64,000 bases of DNA from Cercospora beticola (taxonomy: Eukaryota > Ascomycota > Dothideomycetes > Mycosphaerellales > Mycosphaerellaceae): positions 1,964,001 through 2,028,000 of the forward strand of contig NC_088943.1 in assembly GCF_033473495.1 (NCBI RefSeq), read 5' to 3'. The notes under the pieces were generated by a model that did no database searches, was not told the DNA's origin, and saw only the letters and a program-made list of their open reading frames with translations. A program made the translations under genes and the position numbers. Positions 37,101-47,172 of the stretch are shown piece after piece. How positions within the stretch are numbered: the stretch's first letter is position 1; each line of letters begins with the position of its first letter.

Positions 37101-37955
37101 ACTCCTTAAGCTCGTCTAATTCTCGCCTCGACTAGTAATATAGTAGACGGAATAGTAGTATAGTTCTAGACTATAAGTTAATCGTATACTCTACGCTATT
37201 AACTAGCTTGCTTCTTATTTCCTCTATTAGATTAAGAATATCGTTAAAACGATAGAACTCCTTAGAGATAGGCTTAACCTTATCGCCTATCTTACTTAGG
37301 CTTACCGTAAACACTACTAGTACCTTCTAAAGATCCTTAAAGAACTTATAGGCTTCTCGGACTTCGAACTTACTAAAACGATCGTTACTATATAGCTATT
37401 TATCTATAGCGCTACTAGCTAGTACGCGCTAAGTACGTCGCTATAGATAGCCTAAGATTACGTTAGGAGTTAGTATATTATATATATAGAAGATACTACC
37501 CGTAGATCGCTCCTTACTACTAGAGTCTACGATCTATATACGTATATAGTACGTACTATAATAGTGCCCCAATTTACCTATAAAGGTAGTAACCGGCGGC
37601 AGGGCCGCATTCGGCCTTATTAGCAGGTTATACTATAGTATAAAGGCCCTTAATATTATATTAATATCTATAATATCGTCGAGAAGGAAAGCGGCTAGCT
37701 TGCTGCCTAACTACGTTTCGACTTCTCCTTCTATACGCGTCGCTAGTACGCTCTAAACCGGCAGAGGGTTATCGCTATCTAGTTTAGCGCCGGTAACTCG
37801 CGCGTTGTCTCTAGCGCCTTAGCTTTTTTCGCTCTAAACCGCTCCTTTGCTATAGTTACTCTACGAATAGCTAGCTTATTACTATCTTTCCTAGAGTTCG
37901 GGCAGTTAGGACTTATATAGCTAACCTCGTTATATACGAAGCACGTAGGTCGCTA
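34165..37955 (-). pseudogene. Gypsy gag-pol remnant (zinc knuckle to chromodomain)
   Basis: The zinc knuckle reads CFVYNEVSYISPNC, where the second Cys and the His of the C-x2-C-x4-H-x4-C pattern are both Tyr, as C to T or G to A changes produce. The RT box YIVYLDDILI is intact. The chromodomain remnant contains EVERILES and KYLVR, with TAG stops at three places where the family has Trp (TGG to TAG). The frame is otherwise long and readable, so inactivation is by point mutation rather than deletion. Confidence 0.8.
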
Positions 37956-39090
37956 ACTCTTACCCTTACCTCTACCTCTGCGTTTACCCTTCGGCTTGCC
38001 GCTATAAGTATCGCGTTAGCTACTAGTCGAACCGGAGGCTCCTTTATAAGGAGCGTCGCTATCGGCACGCTTGCGCTTAGCCTACTTATTCTCGGTATTG
38101 CTATAATACGGCTTACGAGGTATAGCCTTCTTAGCTTATTCGAGGCGCCTTACTAGGGCGACAAGGTCGGTATACTTATTAGGGACGATATAGTTCTTAA
38201 TAATATCCTTATATAGCGATAGCTTTAGTTTTGCGAGGAACTAGCGTACTAGCTACGCCTTAGTATAATTACCTAACTAAGACTTTAGGTTACTAAGGTC
38301 TATTACGAACTGTCGCACGCTCTAGCTCTTACTCTAGCGTATATTCTCGTATTCTATAGTTACGAGAAGTATACGGTTCGCTTAATCTCCGACGATATCG
38401 TATAGGAATTAATAGAACCGAGACTAGGTATATTCTATAGGTAGAACGCCTAGGTATTTATTATACTATACCTCTTGCGCTTCGCCTACGAGGTATATAA
38501 TACCCGTAATTACCTTCTAGTAATCCGTCGGAAACCTCTTTAGTATAGCTATAAAGTTTATCTCGAGAGTATAGATAAATTCGCGTACCTCCTTTATAGT
38601 CTTACTTTTAAAGGGCTTAGGCGTATATAGCTTAATAGACTCGTATAAGCTATACTCGTCGCTTTCGGAACGTACGCCGCTCGTATAACTTGCGGACGCG
38701 TCGCCTTGCTAAGGTATTAGCTGTCCGAGGCCTAGCGCTATCGCGCTTAGCTATACTAGCAATTTAATTATCTATACTTCTCTTAGTAAGCGTTCGTTCT
38801 TAGCCTTAAGGGTATAGATCTCTAGCTGTTCGCGTAACGTATTATTTTTAGCTTAGAGGCGCCTACGTATTATATACGCGTTACTAGCGTCGTCGACATT
38901 ATCTATATCCTCGTCCTATTCCTCTTTAGCTTATACTATTCCGGATTCTAATATCTCTTCGATATAGCCTAATAGCTATCTGTCGTTCGGTACGTCGTCG
39001 TCGCGATTAGTCCGCTAGGCGGATGCGTTTCGCGTAAGTATAATAGGCCTTAATAGATCGCTACTCTCGATAAGATAGAAGAATTATAAT

Positions 39091-39286
39091 TATAAGGAGT
39101 AGAATATAGCAATATATTAAGCGCCCCTAGACTCCCCGTCTAGAGATATTAAGAATAATTCTTGCCTCGTTAGTTTATATACGTTCTGCGTGCTCTTATC
39201 CTGCGCTAAGTATAAGCGGTACTAGCCGTTATGCCTTAACGCCTAACAAGCTACGCCTCTCGAGCTATATACCTCTAGCTCTTATA
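39091..39286 (-). repeat. Gypsy LTR, right copy
   Basis: 196 bp, the same length as the left copy. At most of the differing sites it carries the C or G where the left copy has T or A, so this copy is the less mutated one. It is followed by the GTATT duplication. Confidence 0.9.
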
Positions 39287-39287
39287 G

Positions 39288-39517
39288 TATTAGAAAGTAT
39301 AGTCTAGTTAGATATTCTAAGAGACACTTTAGAGATTAGAGTTAGGTAATATAGGTTATATAATACTAGGTTATATAACCTAGCTAATACCTATCTTAGA
39401 AGTAAGATATAACCTATAACTAACTAATATAATTAACTCGGTTAGTTCCTACTTATTGTCTCTACTTCTACTATATTACACCTATCCGACGAATGCCTAC
39501 GACGATATAAATTAACT
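39288..39517 (+). repeat. Copia 3' LTR
   Basis: 230 bp starting TATTAGAAAG, the counterpart of TGTTAGAAAG at 25329. Its first four bases also appear at 32485-32488 because the Gypsy insertion duplicated GTATT. Confidence 0.85.
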
Positions 39518-40156
39518 ATTTTTAGAATTTCTTAAATTTAGTAGAATTAGAAGTATAGTATATACTTTACTTCTATTTCTAGTAGCTAATTATACTTTAT
39601 AGACTCTATAGAGTCTCTAGATAGCTCTAATACTAAGTATTTATATATAGCCTACTATAAATAATCGATTTTAAGCCTCTATAAAATTCTTTTCTATTTA
39701 TTTTATTCTTAAATATATATAGAGTATATAGTCTATACTTATACTATAATCTAGCTTATTATAGATATATATAACTATAGTTAGTCTTTAATCTATAGTT
39801 CTTCTACTCTATTACTCTAGAAGTATAAATAGAGTAAACTTAATAACTTATTACTCTATATTAATTATTTTATAGAATATAGAATACTTATAGCTTAGTA
39901 TTATTTCTAGACTAAAAATATATAGTCTAAAGTATACTATAAGCTTCTAAAACTCTAGTTTCTCTATAGTATTAAAGTAGAACTCTCTAATAAGAATTAT
40001 TAGAACTAAAACTTTATCTCTTATTATTAGATCTAATATAGACTCTTATTACTAGATACTATATAGATCCTCTATTTACTCTATATACTAGCCCTATTTC
40101 AAGTTTTATGTTTATACGATAAGGTTTGCGCGAGTTATAAGGGTGCGAATTTCCGG
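39518..40156. pseudogene. AT-rich, mutated right body of the DNA transposon
   Basis: The sequence is AT-rich with stops in all frames and continues the element interrupted at 25328. Mutation density falls abruptly near 40090, where GC-containing sequence of the terminal repeat begins. Confidence 0.55.
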
Positions 40157-40203
40157 AAAACTGTAGGTTTACGCGGGTCTGTGGGTCACGCGGGGCCCAC
40201 TTC
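40157..40203 (-). repeat. Right terminal inverted repeat
   Basis: Inverse partner of 24343-24389, ending ...GGGGCCCACTTC followed by TA. Two of the three differences between the ends are transitions and one is C/G. Confidence 0.85.
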
Positions 40204-40205
40204 TA

Positions 40206-41112
40206 ACTCCCGAACGACCCCTCTCGCGGAAGCAGGATGTGGCTTCCCTCTTTCTTTCTTTTCTGTTACTGGCTGCAATGACACCAATGTCTGGACGAGA
40301 TGGCGAACAGCATTCCGTTGAGACCACAGGGCACGACACAGAAGTGCCAAGCGCTACTAATAATGCAGGGCAGCTTGTGCGATCCACGACCACACCAGTC
40401 CGGCATTTTCTAATAGCGGCTAAGCGGCTAGGGAACAGCATGGAATGGCATGCCGAAGGCTGGGCCGTAACCGCATGGCACTGTTCTACGTCCAAAGGCT
40501 TGGGCATCGACCAGGTACGACGACGGCACCAATATCAAGATATCTCCATGCAGCTAACTACCAATTAATCAAAGCGGCCGCTTGGACATAGCTTGCCTAC
40601 AATGACTGGCCTTGCCGGCATACTTTAGTGTTTCGATCGCTTACGAACATCGATGCCCCCACGTGGACAACAGGGCATACTTTCAGCCTGTACTTCTTCA
40701 CGGCTTGCCCACAGAGGTTATGTCTGTGGCCAATGCTGTCGTCGTGAGTTCAATAATGTCTCGCAGTTTCCGGAGCCCTCACCCTTCGAGGCCTAAGACA
40801 GTGGCTATCAATGCTTTATATCTGAGACGTTTTCGGAACACCGATTCTCAACGGGTACGCAGCCTGGTCGTCCGACATACACAATGTTTGTAGCGACGCG
40901 AGCGTCATGCCTTTCAACTCCCAGAGGACATCAGCAACCACCAGCGCGTGCGTACACTCCTCTGAGCTACAAGTACGTGCGACATCAAACAGTGTTCATG
41001 TCTGCATTCGTCTGCGAAGGTCGAGAACCTGCCACGGCTGGAGGGTGAATCCCCTGTCGAAGAAACTCCGCTGCTTCAGAGCCTCGATCGAGTACACTCT
41101 AGAGACTGCGCT
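40206..41112. other. Intergenic stretch right of the transposon nest
   Basis: About 900 bp of normal composition. One plus-strand frame (40239-40568) begins with a hydrophobic stretch (ASLFLSFLLLAA), but its first codon is GTG and no upstream exon was found. No supported gene. Confidence 0.4.
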
Positions 41113-42009
41113 CTAATTGAGGGTCGCACTGCTGTCCACATCGTCCGAAAAGGCATTGACGCAAAGGTCGTGGTCGAACACGATTTCTCGCCGCACAATT
41201 GACCACTCGACAACCTCTTTTATCCTCCCGCCTTCGTTGACTGTCTTGTTGCTGCAATGCCAACAATCGCCTTGAGTGTTTATGCCATGTGTTTCTGCAA
41301 GGTGACGGCAAACGCTCTGCTGCTGGATCTTCGATACTGGGAGGCTGTTCGTGTGGTCATCCGTCAACACCTCAGGAAAACGACGGTCCGGCCCTTCACT
41401 TGCACTGCATCGAGTATATGGACTGAGGTCCGAGGATGTAGCATCGACGTCGCGGACATCCACAGCGTCGAGGTATCTTTTTGAACGAAGCCACTTGCAC
41501 AGCCGATCAATTCCAAAGTACTCCGCTTCCCCAAGGAGTGCATGATACTGTGCAAAGTCGTGCCCCTTCGTAGTATCGTAGAATAATGGTAGCACACCGG
41601 TCCGCAGGTATCGAAGGATATGTCCGAATAGTTCGCCGTCACAATCGATGAAAAAGGAGCCATCGTCCAGAGCGCTCCCCGATCTCCCTGCAAATAGCGC
41701 TTCGAAGAACGTGCTATGTCCCAGCCAGCTACTTGGATCGGTAAAAAATGAGGAACTCGTTGTCCTCAATCGGACATATGCAACGTTCTGTGACTTCCAG
41801 CTGTTAGCATGCTCGCTTCCCAACCTCGTCTTCTCGAAGCAAGTTAAGGACGCATCGGTGTCTGAACTCTTCACGTTGTCTATAGATTTCGTAATAGTGT
41901 CTTGCATGGACGTGCTTTTTTTCTGACTCGTGCTTTGGTTCAGATCAACAATGGAGAAGGAACTTGCGGCTCGACTGTCATCGACAATGTGCAACAAATA
42001 TATGGACAT
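41113..42009 (-). CDS. BTB/POZ (T1-like) domain protein
   Basis: Intronless frame of 298 residues from ATG 42009. Residues 77-180 form a BTB fold of the potassium-channel-tetramerisation (T1) type. It contains VRLRTTSSSFFTDPSSWLGHSTFFEALFAG, then a conserved GSFFIDCDGELFGHILRYLRTGVLP and a GEAEYFGIDRLCKWL helix. T1-like BTB proteins in fungi often act as oligomerising adaptors for Cullin-3 ligases; that role is not shown here. The N-terminal 75 residues are Ser-rich without a domain; an ATG at residue 35 is an alternative start. The C-terminal 115 residues contain a few Cys and His (CRHLAETHG, CWHC) that do not form a clear zinc finger. Confidence 0.8.
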   Translation of the reverse strand: MSIYLLHIVDDSRAASSFSIVDLNQSTSQKKSTSMQDTITKSIDNVKSSDTDASLTCFEKTRLGSEHANSWKSQNVAYVRLRTTSSSFFTDPSSWLGHSTFFEALFAGRSGSALDDGSFFIDCDGELFGHILRYLRTGVLPLFYDTTKGHDFAQYHALLGEAEYFGIDRLCKWLRSKRYLDAVDVRDVDATSSDLSPYTRCSASEGPDRRFPEVLTDDHTNSLPVSKIQQQSVCRHLAETHGINTQGDCWHCSNKTVNEGGRIKEVVEWSIVRREIVFDHDLCVNAFSDDVDSSATLN

Positions 42010-43437
42010 TGGTCACTAGCTGTTGAAAATGGTACAATTACCGCCCTAACTGCAATTGGCTAATGCATTTAGATACGTGCCTCATGATGAGCCGGCTTGT
42101 GGATGAGAAGCAGCCGCCACTTGTGTCACTTTTGCATCACACACGCACTGCCATGCTGCCGAGGCTGCTCACAATGTCGAAACTGTGCATGCTCCACAGG
42201 CTGTACCAATTCATTGAGGGGCCCCACGCACCTGTCCTATGCACTTGGTTCACGGAAATGCCGCAGAAGATGGAGCCGTAAACGAGAGCAACAGAACTAG
42301 GAGAGTGATCGATATCTGCGAGGCGTGGGAGCATCCCCTTTTGATAAGTTGCCACTCTTTGTTCAGCTTTGATTCACCATGAACTTTTGGCACGAAGCGG
42401 GAACTGTAGCACAGGTGGTGCATAACATTATTTCATTGGAAATGGGTCCCATCCAAATGCGTCGAGCAGCCTGTCTTCGGGCCGGCAAATGTTTTTGATG
42501 CGACGACATGCAGCTGCAACAGACGCCAATCACGAATTGTTGTCTGCAGACATGGAAAGTTCTAGCACTTGTCGATGCTGCAACCTGCCCACCTTGCTAT
42601 GTCGTATGACTAGAGCGAGAATATGAGCATGCCAGGCCAATCAATTCTAGGCAGAGGCTTTCCGACCAATTAGCAAAATGACAGACATCCACGTAGGCAG
42701 AGGCAGACGACACCGACAGTCCGTCCGCAGTCAAGCATCGTGAGCCCTTGCTCAACATGAAGTCCACACACGATCCGATGGGTCCCCAGGTTATGGCCAT
42801 GCAGTTCACTTGCGTGACGTTGAACGGCGGACCAGTGGATGCATGAGGGCATGCAGCCAGGAGGCACATCATGCGTAAAGACATGCAAGAATTACGTTCC
42901 AAGGCAAGCTGGAAGATGCGCCTGCGCCTCGGTCGCTTTGGCACCATTGGAGCTCGTAAGCGATACATCAGACATCTCCGCGGACTCGTACCAGTGACTA
43001 CACTCCCGTAGCGAAGAGCCATGTGGTCTCTCTTGCAAAGCTGCGGAGCTTCTTTCTGGCCATGCGTCTTGAAGGAGTCGGTGCTTCGCCGTCTGACTCT
43101 CTTGCCGTGCGTGGGCTCCACTCTGTTATCCATTTGTTAAGCGTGTGTAGGGCGATGTAAGGCGACTGCTCCGTGGCCACACTTCTGTATCCGCTCTTTT
43201 GAGCATAGATGTGCTATTGAGATCCGATAATAGCATTCTGAGCCCGAAACTGGTCTTTCACTCACCGACCTTTTACACATTGCAGCTTTACGCGGACTCT
43301 GGCTTGACATTGGAACTTGACTGTAGTATACTCTCCATCTGTCCTGCTAAGCATAGCATTCAGATTACATGACGATGCGACCCGTCAACTTGCGGTCATT
43401 TCCCAGCCCGATCAGTCCAGCCCGCTCCTCAACCCAA
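42010..43437. other. Intergenic stretch without a supported gene
   Basis: A minus-strand frame at 42597-43133 (178 codons) is basic and Cys/Met-rich without a domain and is overlapped by other frames. I do not support it as a gene. No repeat edge or RNA gene was seen. Confidence 0.4.
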
Positions 43438-43866
43438 TCATTTGAGCTTCGCGCACTTGTCACTAAGTGTCAAAATGTCTGCATCACTCGTTAGTAGCCA
43501 CTCTGTCCACAGCATAAGATGGGTCCGTTCACGTACCATTACCATGGGAGAAGTAGCGATTAATACAAGCGACGCATGTCTGTAGATCTGGTTGGACAAT
43601 TTTACAGGTGCACGTCTTCCATTTGATGTGCTGGAAAACGTTTCCTGTGAAAGATGTAATGTTAGCCACTAGGGCTGTGTCATGAAGCGATTGCGGACGA
43701 TACCACTGGTTTTTGTAGCTTTTTTACAGCTTATCGCCTTGTGCACTACGTTCCAACATTGAGGCACGTCTTTACAACCCATGATGTCGCTCTCGTCGAT
43801 GTCAGTGCCAGCGCTGACGAGGAGGGCGCTGCAGAGAGCTGAGTGGAAGATGGTGGTGAATTGCAT
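43438..43866 (-). CDS. Small secreted protein with eight cysteines (effector-like)
   Basis: Three exons, 43866-43704, 43644-43537 and 43478-43438, give 103 residues. Intron 1 is 59 bp (GTATCG...TTTCACAG, with a CTAAC branch site). Intron 2 is 58 bp (GTACGT...GATGCAG) with a perfect TACTAAC branch site. The signal peptide is MQFTTIFHSALCSALLVSAG. The mature part has cysteines at 31, 37, 47, 66, 68, 78, 81 and 99. Using intron 2 supplies the eighth cysteine and so an even number; stopping at the unspliced TGA at 43529 would leave seven. No family was recognised. Small size, secretion and paired cysteines are typical of fungal effectors or antimicrobial proteins (inference). The gene is 3.2 kb from the right end of the transposon nest. 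Confidence 0.65.
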
Positions 43867-45299
43867 GATGATTGATTTTGTTGACAGCTTTCCGATGATC
43901 TTGTTGCTAGGATGGAGATTGTTGTTGTTGATTTGATCGATCAACGTCGACGAACCTCTTCCATTATATATTCTTCAGCTCCTCCGCTGTCCTCGCTTTT
44001 GTCCTTGTTCTTGCAAGTTGGAAGCACTAGGGCTACACGGTCATCCTACCAGGCCAAAATGATGAACTCGCAATCTCGAAGTCTTGCAGAGTTCTACTTG
44101 GGCAGTTAATGGACTGGATTGCATGTTTTCCTCTTTGGGAGAACAGAACACATCTTGCTGCTGCCGGGTTGTTGGCACGAAAACTGGATCATATGCCTGT
44201 CTGCCTATTGCTCCTTCTGTAACGATGTGCGGACGTTGTAGGTCCGCTGTTCTCTGCACTGCGACAATGGTACAATCTTCGACCGGAGTTGCAAAATTAG
44301 TCCAATAGGGCTCAAACGTCGTATATTCCCAGAAGATGTACCTAGAGAGACGGCTTATATAGATAGACTTAGGCTCTATCATACGAAGCGCTAACTGCCG
44401 GAGGGCTGGGTCGACTTGCAAACCCTAGGATTGACGAGGATACAACGATAGCCTAGGATTAAAACTTGTAGTTTACCAATGTTTGACGTGATGTTGGGAC
44501 GGGTCAGACTCTGCATTTGTATTTTTGTAGCTGATTAAACCGTCTTGACCCCTTCACTTAGGGCTCGCAATGCAAGGACCCTGTGTGCTGGCATGCTCAT
44601 CCAACGTGGACAGTATATTGTAACCCGAATGACCCGAGGTAACATTCATGATTTGGGTTGACGTCGGCCTTTTAGCTACGGTCAATTTGACATTTTGTTC
44701 TCCGTTTCGAGACGTCTAATGTGCAACAAAGCTGGCACCAGATGTTTCTGCGCGGTGTTCGTCCCGACAGTCTTGCATTATTTACGAGAGATACAAATTA
44801 CTGTTCTCGCTATCGGGATGACTTCCGCAGAATCAATCAGAGTGACAGCTACGACTAGGACAGACTTTGGAAGGCGTTTCAAACTGCTTACAAGACGTTG
44901 GTTGGCAGCTGACTGACGCATCCGGAGAGGACCGGCTTCGACAAGACGACACATTGCATTTTCCTCTTCCAAAGACGCAGACTTGGCGGGTTCACTTCCC
45001 CTTCCAACTGAGTTGCCACGAAAAAGCACCTCATTTACTGTAGCATCGCTGTTGCCTGAAGAGAAAGCATGCTGCCATGCTGATGATTGACGGTAGGAGG
45101 TCGAATATGACGACGGCATTTGATTGAGGTCAGGAGGGTGAGTGCTTCGGTCTATCAAATGTGACATGAGAGCGATGCCCACAACATGATGACCGCCCAA
45201 CCACTGGATGGAAATGGTATCAATGGAAAGTCGTTCAGCCTCAAAGAGATACATTAGAATTATGCTATACAGCTTCTTCCAAACAGTCACAAACGACCC
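43867..45299. other. Intergenic stretch without a supported gene
   Basis: Two minus-strand frames (44041-44421 and 44778-45290) lack an ATG at a sensible place or any domain. The stretch at 44778-45290 could be a decayed gene but no parent family can be named. Confidence 0.4.
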
Positions 45300-46306
45300 T
45301 TATATCGAAGCCCCAGTGTTTTCTTTCCTCAATCTCCTCCCCATCCCCTCATCAATACTCTGGCCCAGAAGCGGCACCTTGATGAACGCAATCAGATTTG
45401 CCTCCGCAACCGCATCGAAGAATAATCCTATGCCCTGATAGAAAGAACAAGTTCCGGGTCCCACGCCATAAGGTGCAATGCTCTGGAACGTGAACCCTGT
45501 GCAATCTGGATTCGCATCACAGATGGGGAAACAATCGTCCACCGAGTTGGGCGCAGGACCTGCACCGAGAGGAATCCCACCGCGGACACTGACTCCGAGG
45601 GAAGTGGAAGTACAGAGAAGGACGTAAAGTGCGCCGAGGTTGTCCGTTACGGTGACGTTGACGTTGACGTTTAGCAGAGCGCCATCGCGGAAGCAGTAGC
45701 CTACTTCTGTGGGGAGTGTTGATTGTGAAGAGGTGGTTGCTGATGGGTTTCGGTAGCCCGGTGGGAGAAGAGCGGATGAGGTCGTGGTTGCTGGGGATTC
45801 GTAGCCTGGGGGAAGGATTACAGTGGCGAGAGTCGTGGACGACGAGGAAATGGATGTACTCGTCGACGAGGGTAATGGTGGATAGATGGGTGGAAGTACA
45901 GTACTCGAGCCGACAGGCGCAGAGTTTGATACTGAGCTTGCTCTAGCACTACTCGAAGGTAGTGGCGTGACTGTGACGGGGATCACTGATTGCGAAGGAG
46001 TGATAGCAGGTGAGTTCGAATAGCCCGGCCGTAAGATTGTTGAAGAAGCACCCGATGGCGTAGGAGCCGGAGTCGAGAAGCAATACGGTCTAGTGCTTCC
46101 ATTTGTTGGAATCCAGCCGCATGCCGGTAGTGTAGCAGATGTTGCAGCTGGACATGCACTGTTCAAAACGGTACGTGTGATGACAATTGAACCTGCGAGT
46201 CTGTCAGTGGTATTCTTGGGCTTTGATCGAAACTCTACCTACTCGACGTTTGAAAGATACTGAGTAGGGCGAAGCCTAGAGCTGTCAGTGAGAAGGATGG
46301 TGCCAT
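45300..46306 (-). CDS. Secreted Ser/Thr-rich protein with Apple/PAN-like C-terminal domain
   Basis: Two exons, 46306-46243 and 46192-45300, with a 50 bp intron (GTAGGT...TCGCAG), give 318 residues. Exon 1 supplies the signal peptide MAPSFSLTALGFALLSIFQTSS. Without it the frame would start at a TTG. Residues about 60-180 are a Ser/Thr/Pro-rich stalk with repeated LPPGY or RPGY units (ILRPGYSNSP, ILPPGYESP, LLPPGYRNP). A cysteine domain follows from about residue 185: GYCFRDGALL, CFPICDANPDCTGFTF and CSFYQGIGLFF. This resembles PAN/Apple modules, which bind carbohydrate or protein. The location is probably the cell wall or outside the cell. No GPI-attachment tail is visible; the C-terminus is charged (GRRLRKENTGASI). 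Confidence 0.75.
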
Positions 46307-47172
46307 ATTGATGATATTTGCTCGATGTCCAGATGTTCTACAAGAGCCATTTGCTCTGCTTCCAGTGGGAGACCTTTTTGTAGTATTCCTTGGCTATGCT
46401 TCTCATGAGGCTAATCTCCGAAGTCATTCCAATATATAGCAGCCATAACAAGATGGCCATTGTGCCACAAACATTAATGGTTCTCCTGCGCTTGGCGTGA
46501 GCCTGATGATATATCGTACATTCCACGGATGTGGAAAGCCGACTTGCACCAAACAAACCAATCATCAGAACCGAGCCAGTCTCAGATCTTCACGTGGTGA
46601 ACGAGACAAAGCAGTGGGCAGTAGTATCGTCATGATCAACATGCTGACTGGAAACTCAACCGGGCGGTGGGCAGGGGGAAGTAAGCTCGGATTGGGCTGG
46701 ATGTGCCAATGTTGACTCTGCGACTAGGTCTCAATTTCCTTGAGCGTTGAAGCGTAACTTAGTGTTCTCGTCCAAAGCTGTGAAATTGTGTTTACAGGAC
46801 TTCCATTCTGAATTCCAGCAGTTCGGGCCAGGGATGTCTCACATGCGTCGACCCACACTCTTGGCAAGGATCACGTTCCTCAGCTCTCATACTTCTGCAT
46901 TGTGCATATAGAAGCTGAACATCTATTGCACAGTCAGCTCTTCCTAGACAAATAAACTCATCTTCAACTTTTCCGACAACCTTGAAACTTTCAGATGCCG
47001 AACAGAAGGGATGTTAACAGAGATTGATCAATCAAGAAAGCTTTCATCATACTCGCATTGACTGTAGATCTAGATCCTTCTCGCGGAGAGCAGCCACGCT
47101 GGAACACACTATCTTGGTTCTGAGGCCGATCGTTCCCTCGTACAGTTGACTGGATTGTGCAACGGAATTTGC
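46307..47172. other. Intergenic stretch without a supported gene
   Basis: About 870 bp between the Ser/Thr-rich secreted gene and the 3' end of the NmrA-like gene. Only short overlapping frames are present. Confidence 0.45.

Larger units (their letters stand above)
32489..39286 (-). mobile_element. Ty3/Gypsy chromovirus LTR retrotransposon
   Basis: The 6798 bp element has 196 bp LTRs at both ends and a perfect 5 bp target duplication GTATT (32484-32488 and 39287-39291). Its ends, TATAAGG and CTTATA, fit TGTAA...TTACA after transition mutation. The minus strand encodes, from right to left, a degraded gag zinc knuckle near 37900-37950, reverse transcriptase with an intact YLDDILI box at 36682-36711, the integrase region, and a chromodomain remnant at about 34165-34295. 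A chromodomain after integrase defines chromoviruses. It is inserted four bases inside the 3' LTR of the Copia element. GC content is clearly higher than in the Copia layer, with many CpG but very few CpA or TpG. Confidence 0.88.
25329..39517 (+). mobile_element. Ty1/Copia-type LTR retrotransposon, interrupted by two later insertions
   Basis: LTRs of equal length (230 bp) bound the element: 25329-25558, and a 3' LTR whose first 4 bases are at 32485-32488, with the full copy restored at 39288-39517. The flanking run ATTTTT on both sides fits a target duplication. Removing the Gypsy element with its duplication and the 1.25 kb non-LTR-like insert leaves about 6.1 kb, a normal Copia size. Plus-strand reverse transcriptase remnants are readable (VDINNIFTK near 30826, YIDNILII near 31063), followed by an RNase H remnant (EAKYIAI near 31700). 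The order RT then RNase H, with the YxDD-like box as YIDN, fits Copia. Stops in all frames show that it is dead. A polypurine tract (AAGTAGGAG, 32476-32484) sits just before the 3' LTR. Confidence 0.85.
24343..40203. mobile_element. DNA transposon (Tc1/mariner-like by ends) hosting nested retroelements
   Basis: The ends are inverted repeats. The left starts GAAGTGCGCCCCACGTGACC, and the right, read on the minus strand, starts GAAGTGGGCCCCGCGTGACC. The match continues to about base 47 with three mismatches. A TA dinucleotide flanks each side (24341-24342 and 40204-40205), as expected for Tc1/mariner/pogo target duplication. After removing the nested Copia element and one copy of its flank, about 1.67 kb remains (24343-25328 plus 39518-40203). 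That is the size of Fot1/pogo-type elements. The interior is very AT-rich and full of stops, so the transposase family cannot be read with confidence. The outer bases escaped the heavy mutation seen inside. Confidence 0.75.

Noticed and set aside
24343..40203. CRISPR-like or satellite array in the AT-rich block
   Set aside because: The repeats seen are long terminal repeats and inverted ends. There is no short repeat-spacer periodicity, and the segment is fungal.
40239..40568. Hydrophobic-start frame right next to the transposon's right end
   Set aside because: It begins at GTG, no upstream exon supplies an ATG, and the following sequence has no motif. A gene cut by the transposon was considered, but the left flank shows no matching half.
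42597..43133. 178-codon minus-strand frame
   Set aside because: It is basic with scattered Cys and Met, has no domain, and overlaps other frames. It looks like chance.
43529..43866. Two-exon version of the eight-cysteine protein ending at TGA 43529
   Set aside because: It would have seven mature cysteines. The second intron has consensus GTACGT, TACTAAC and CAG and restores an even number, so the three-exon model was preferred.
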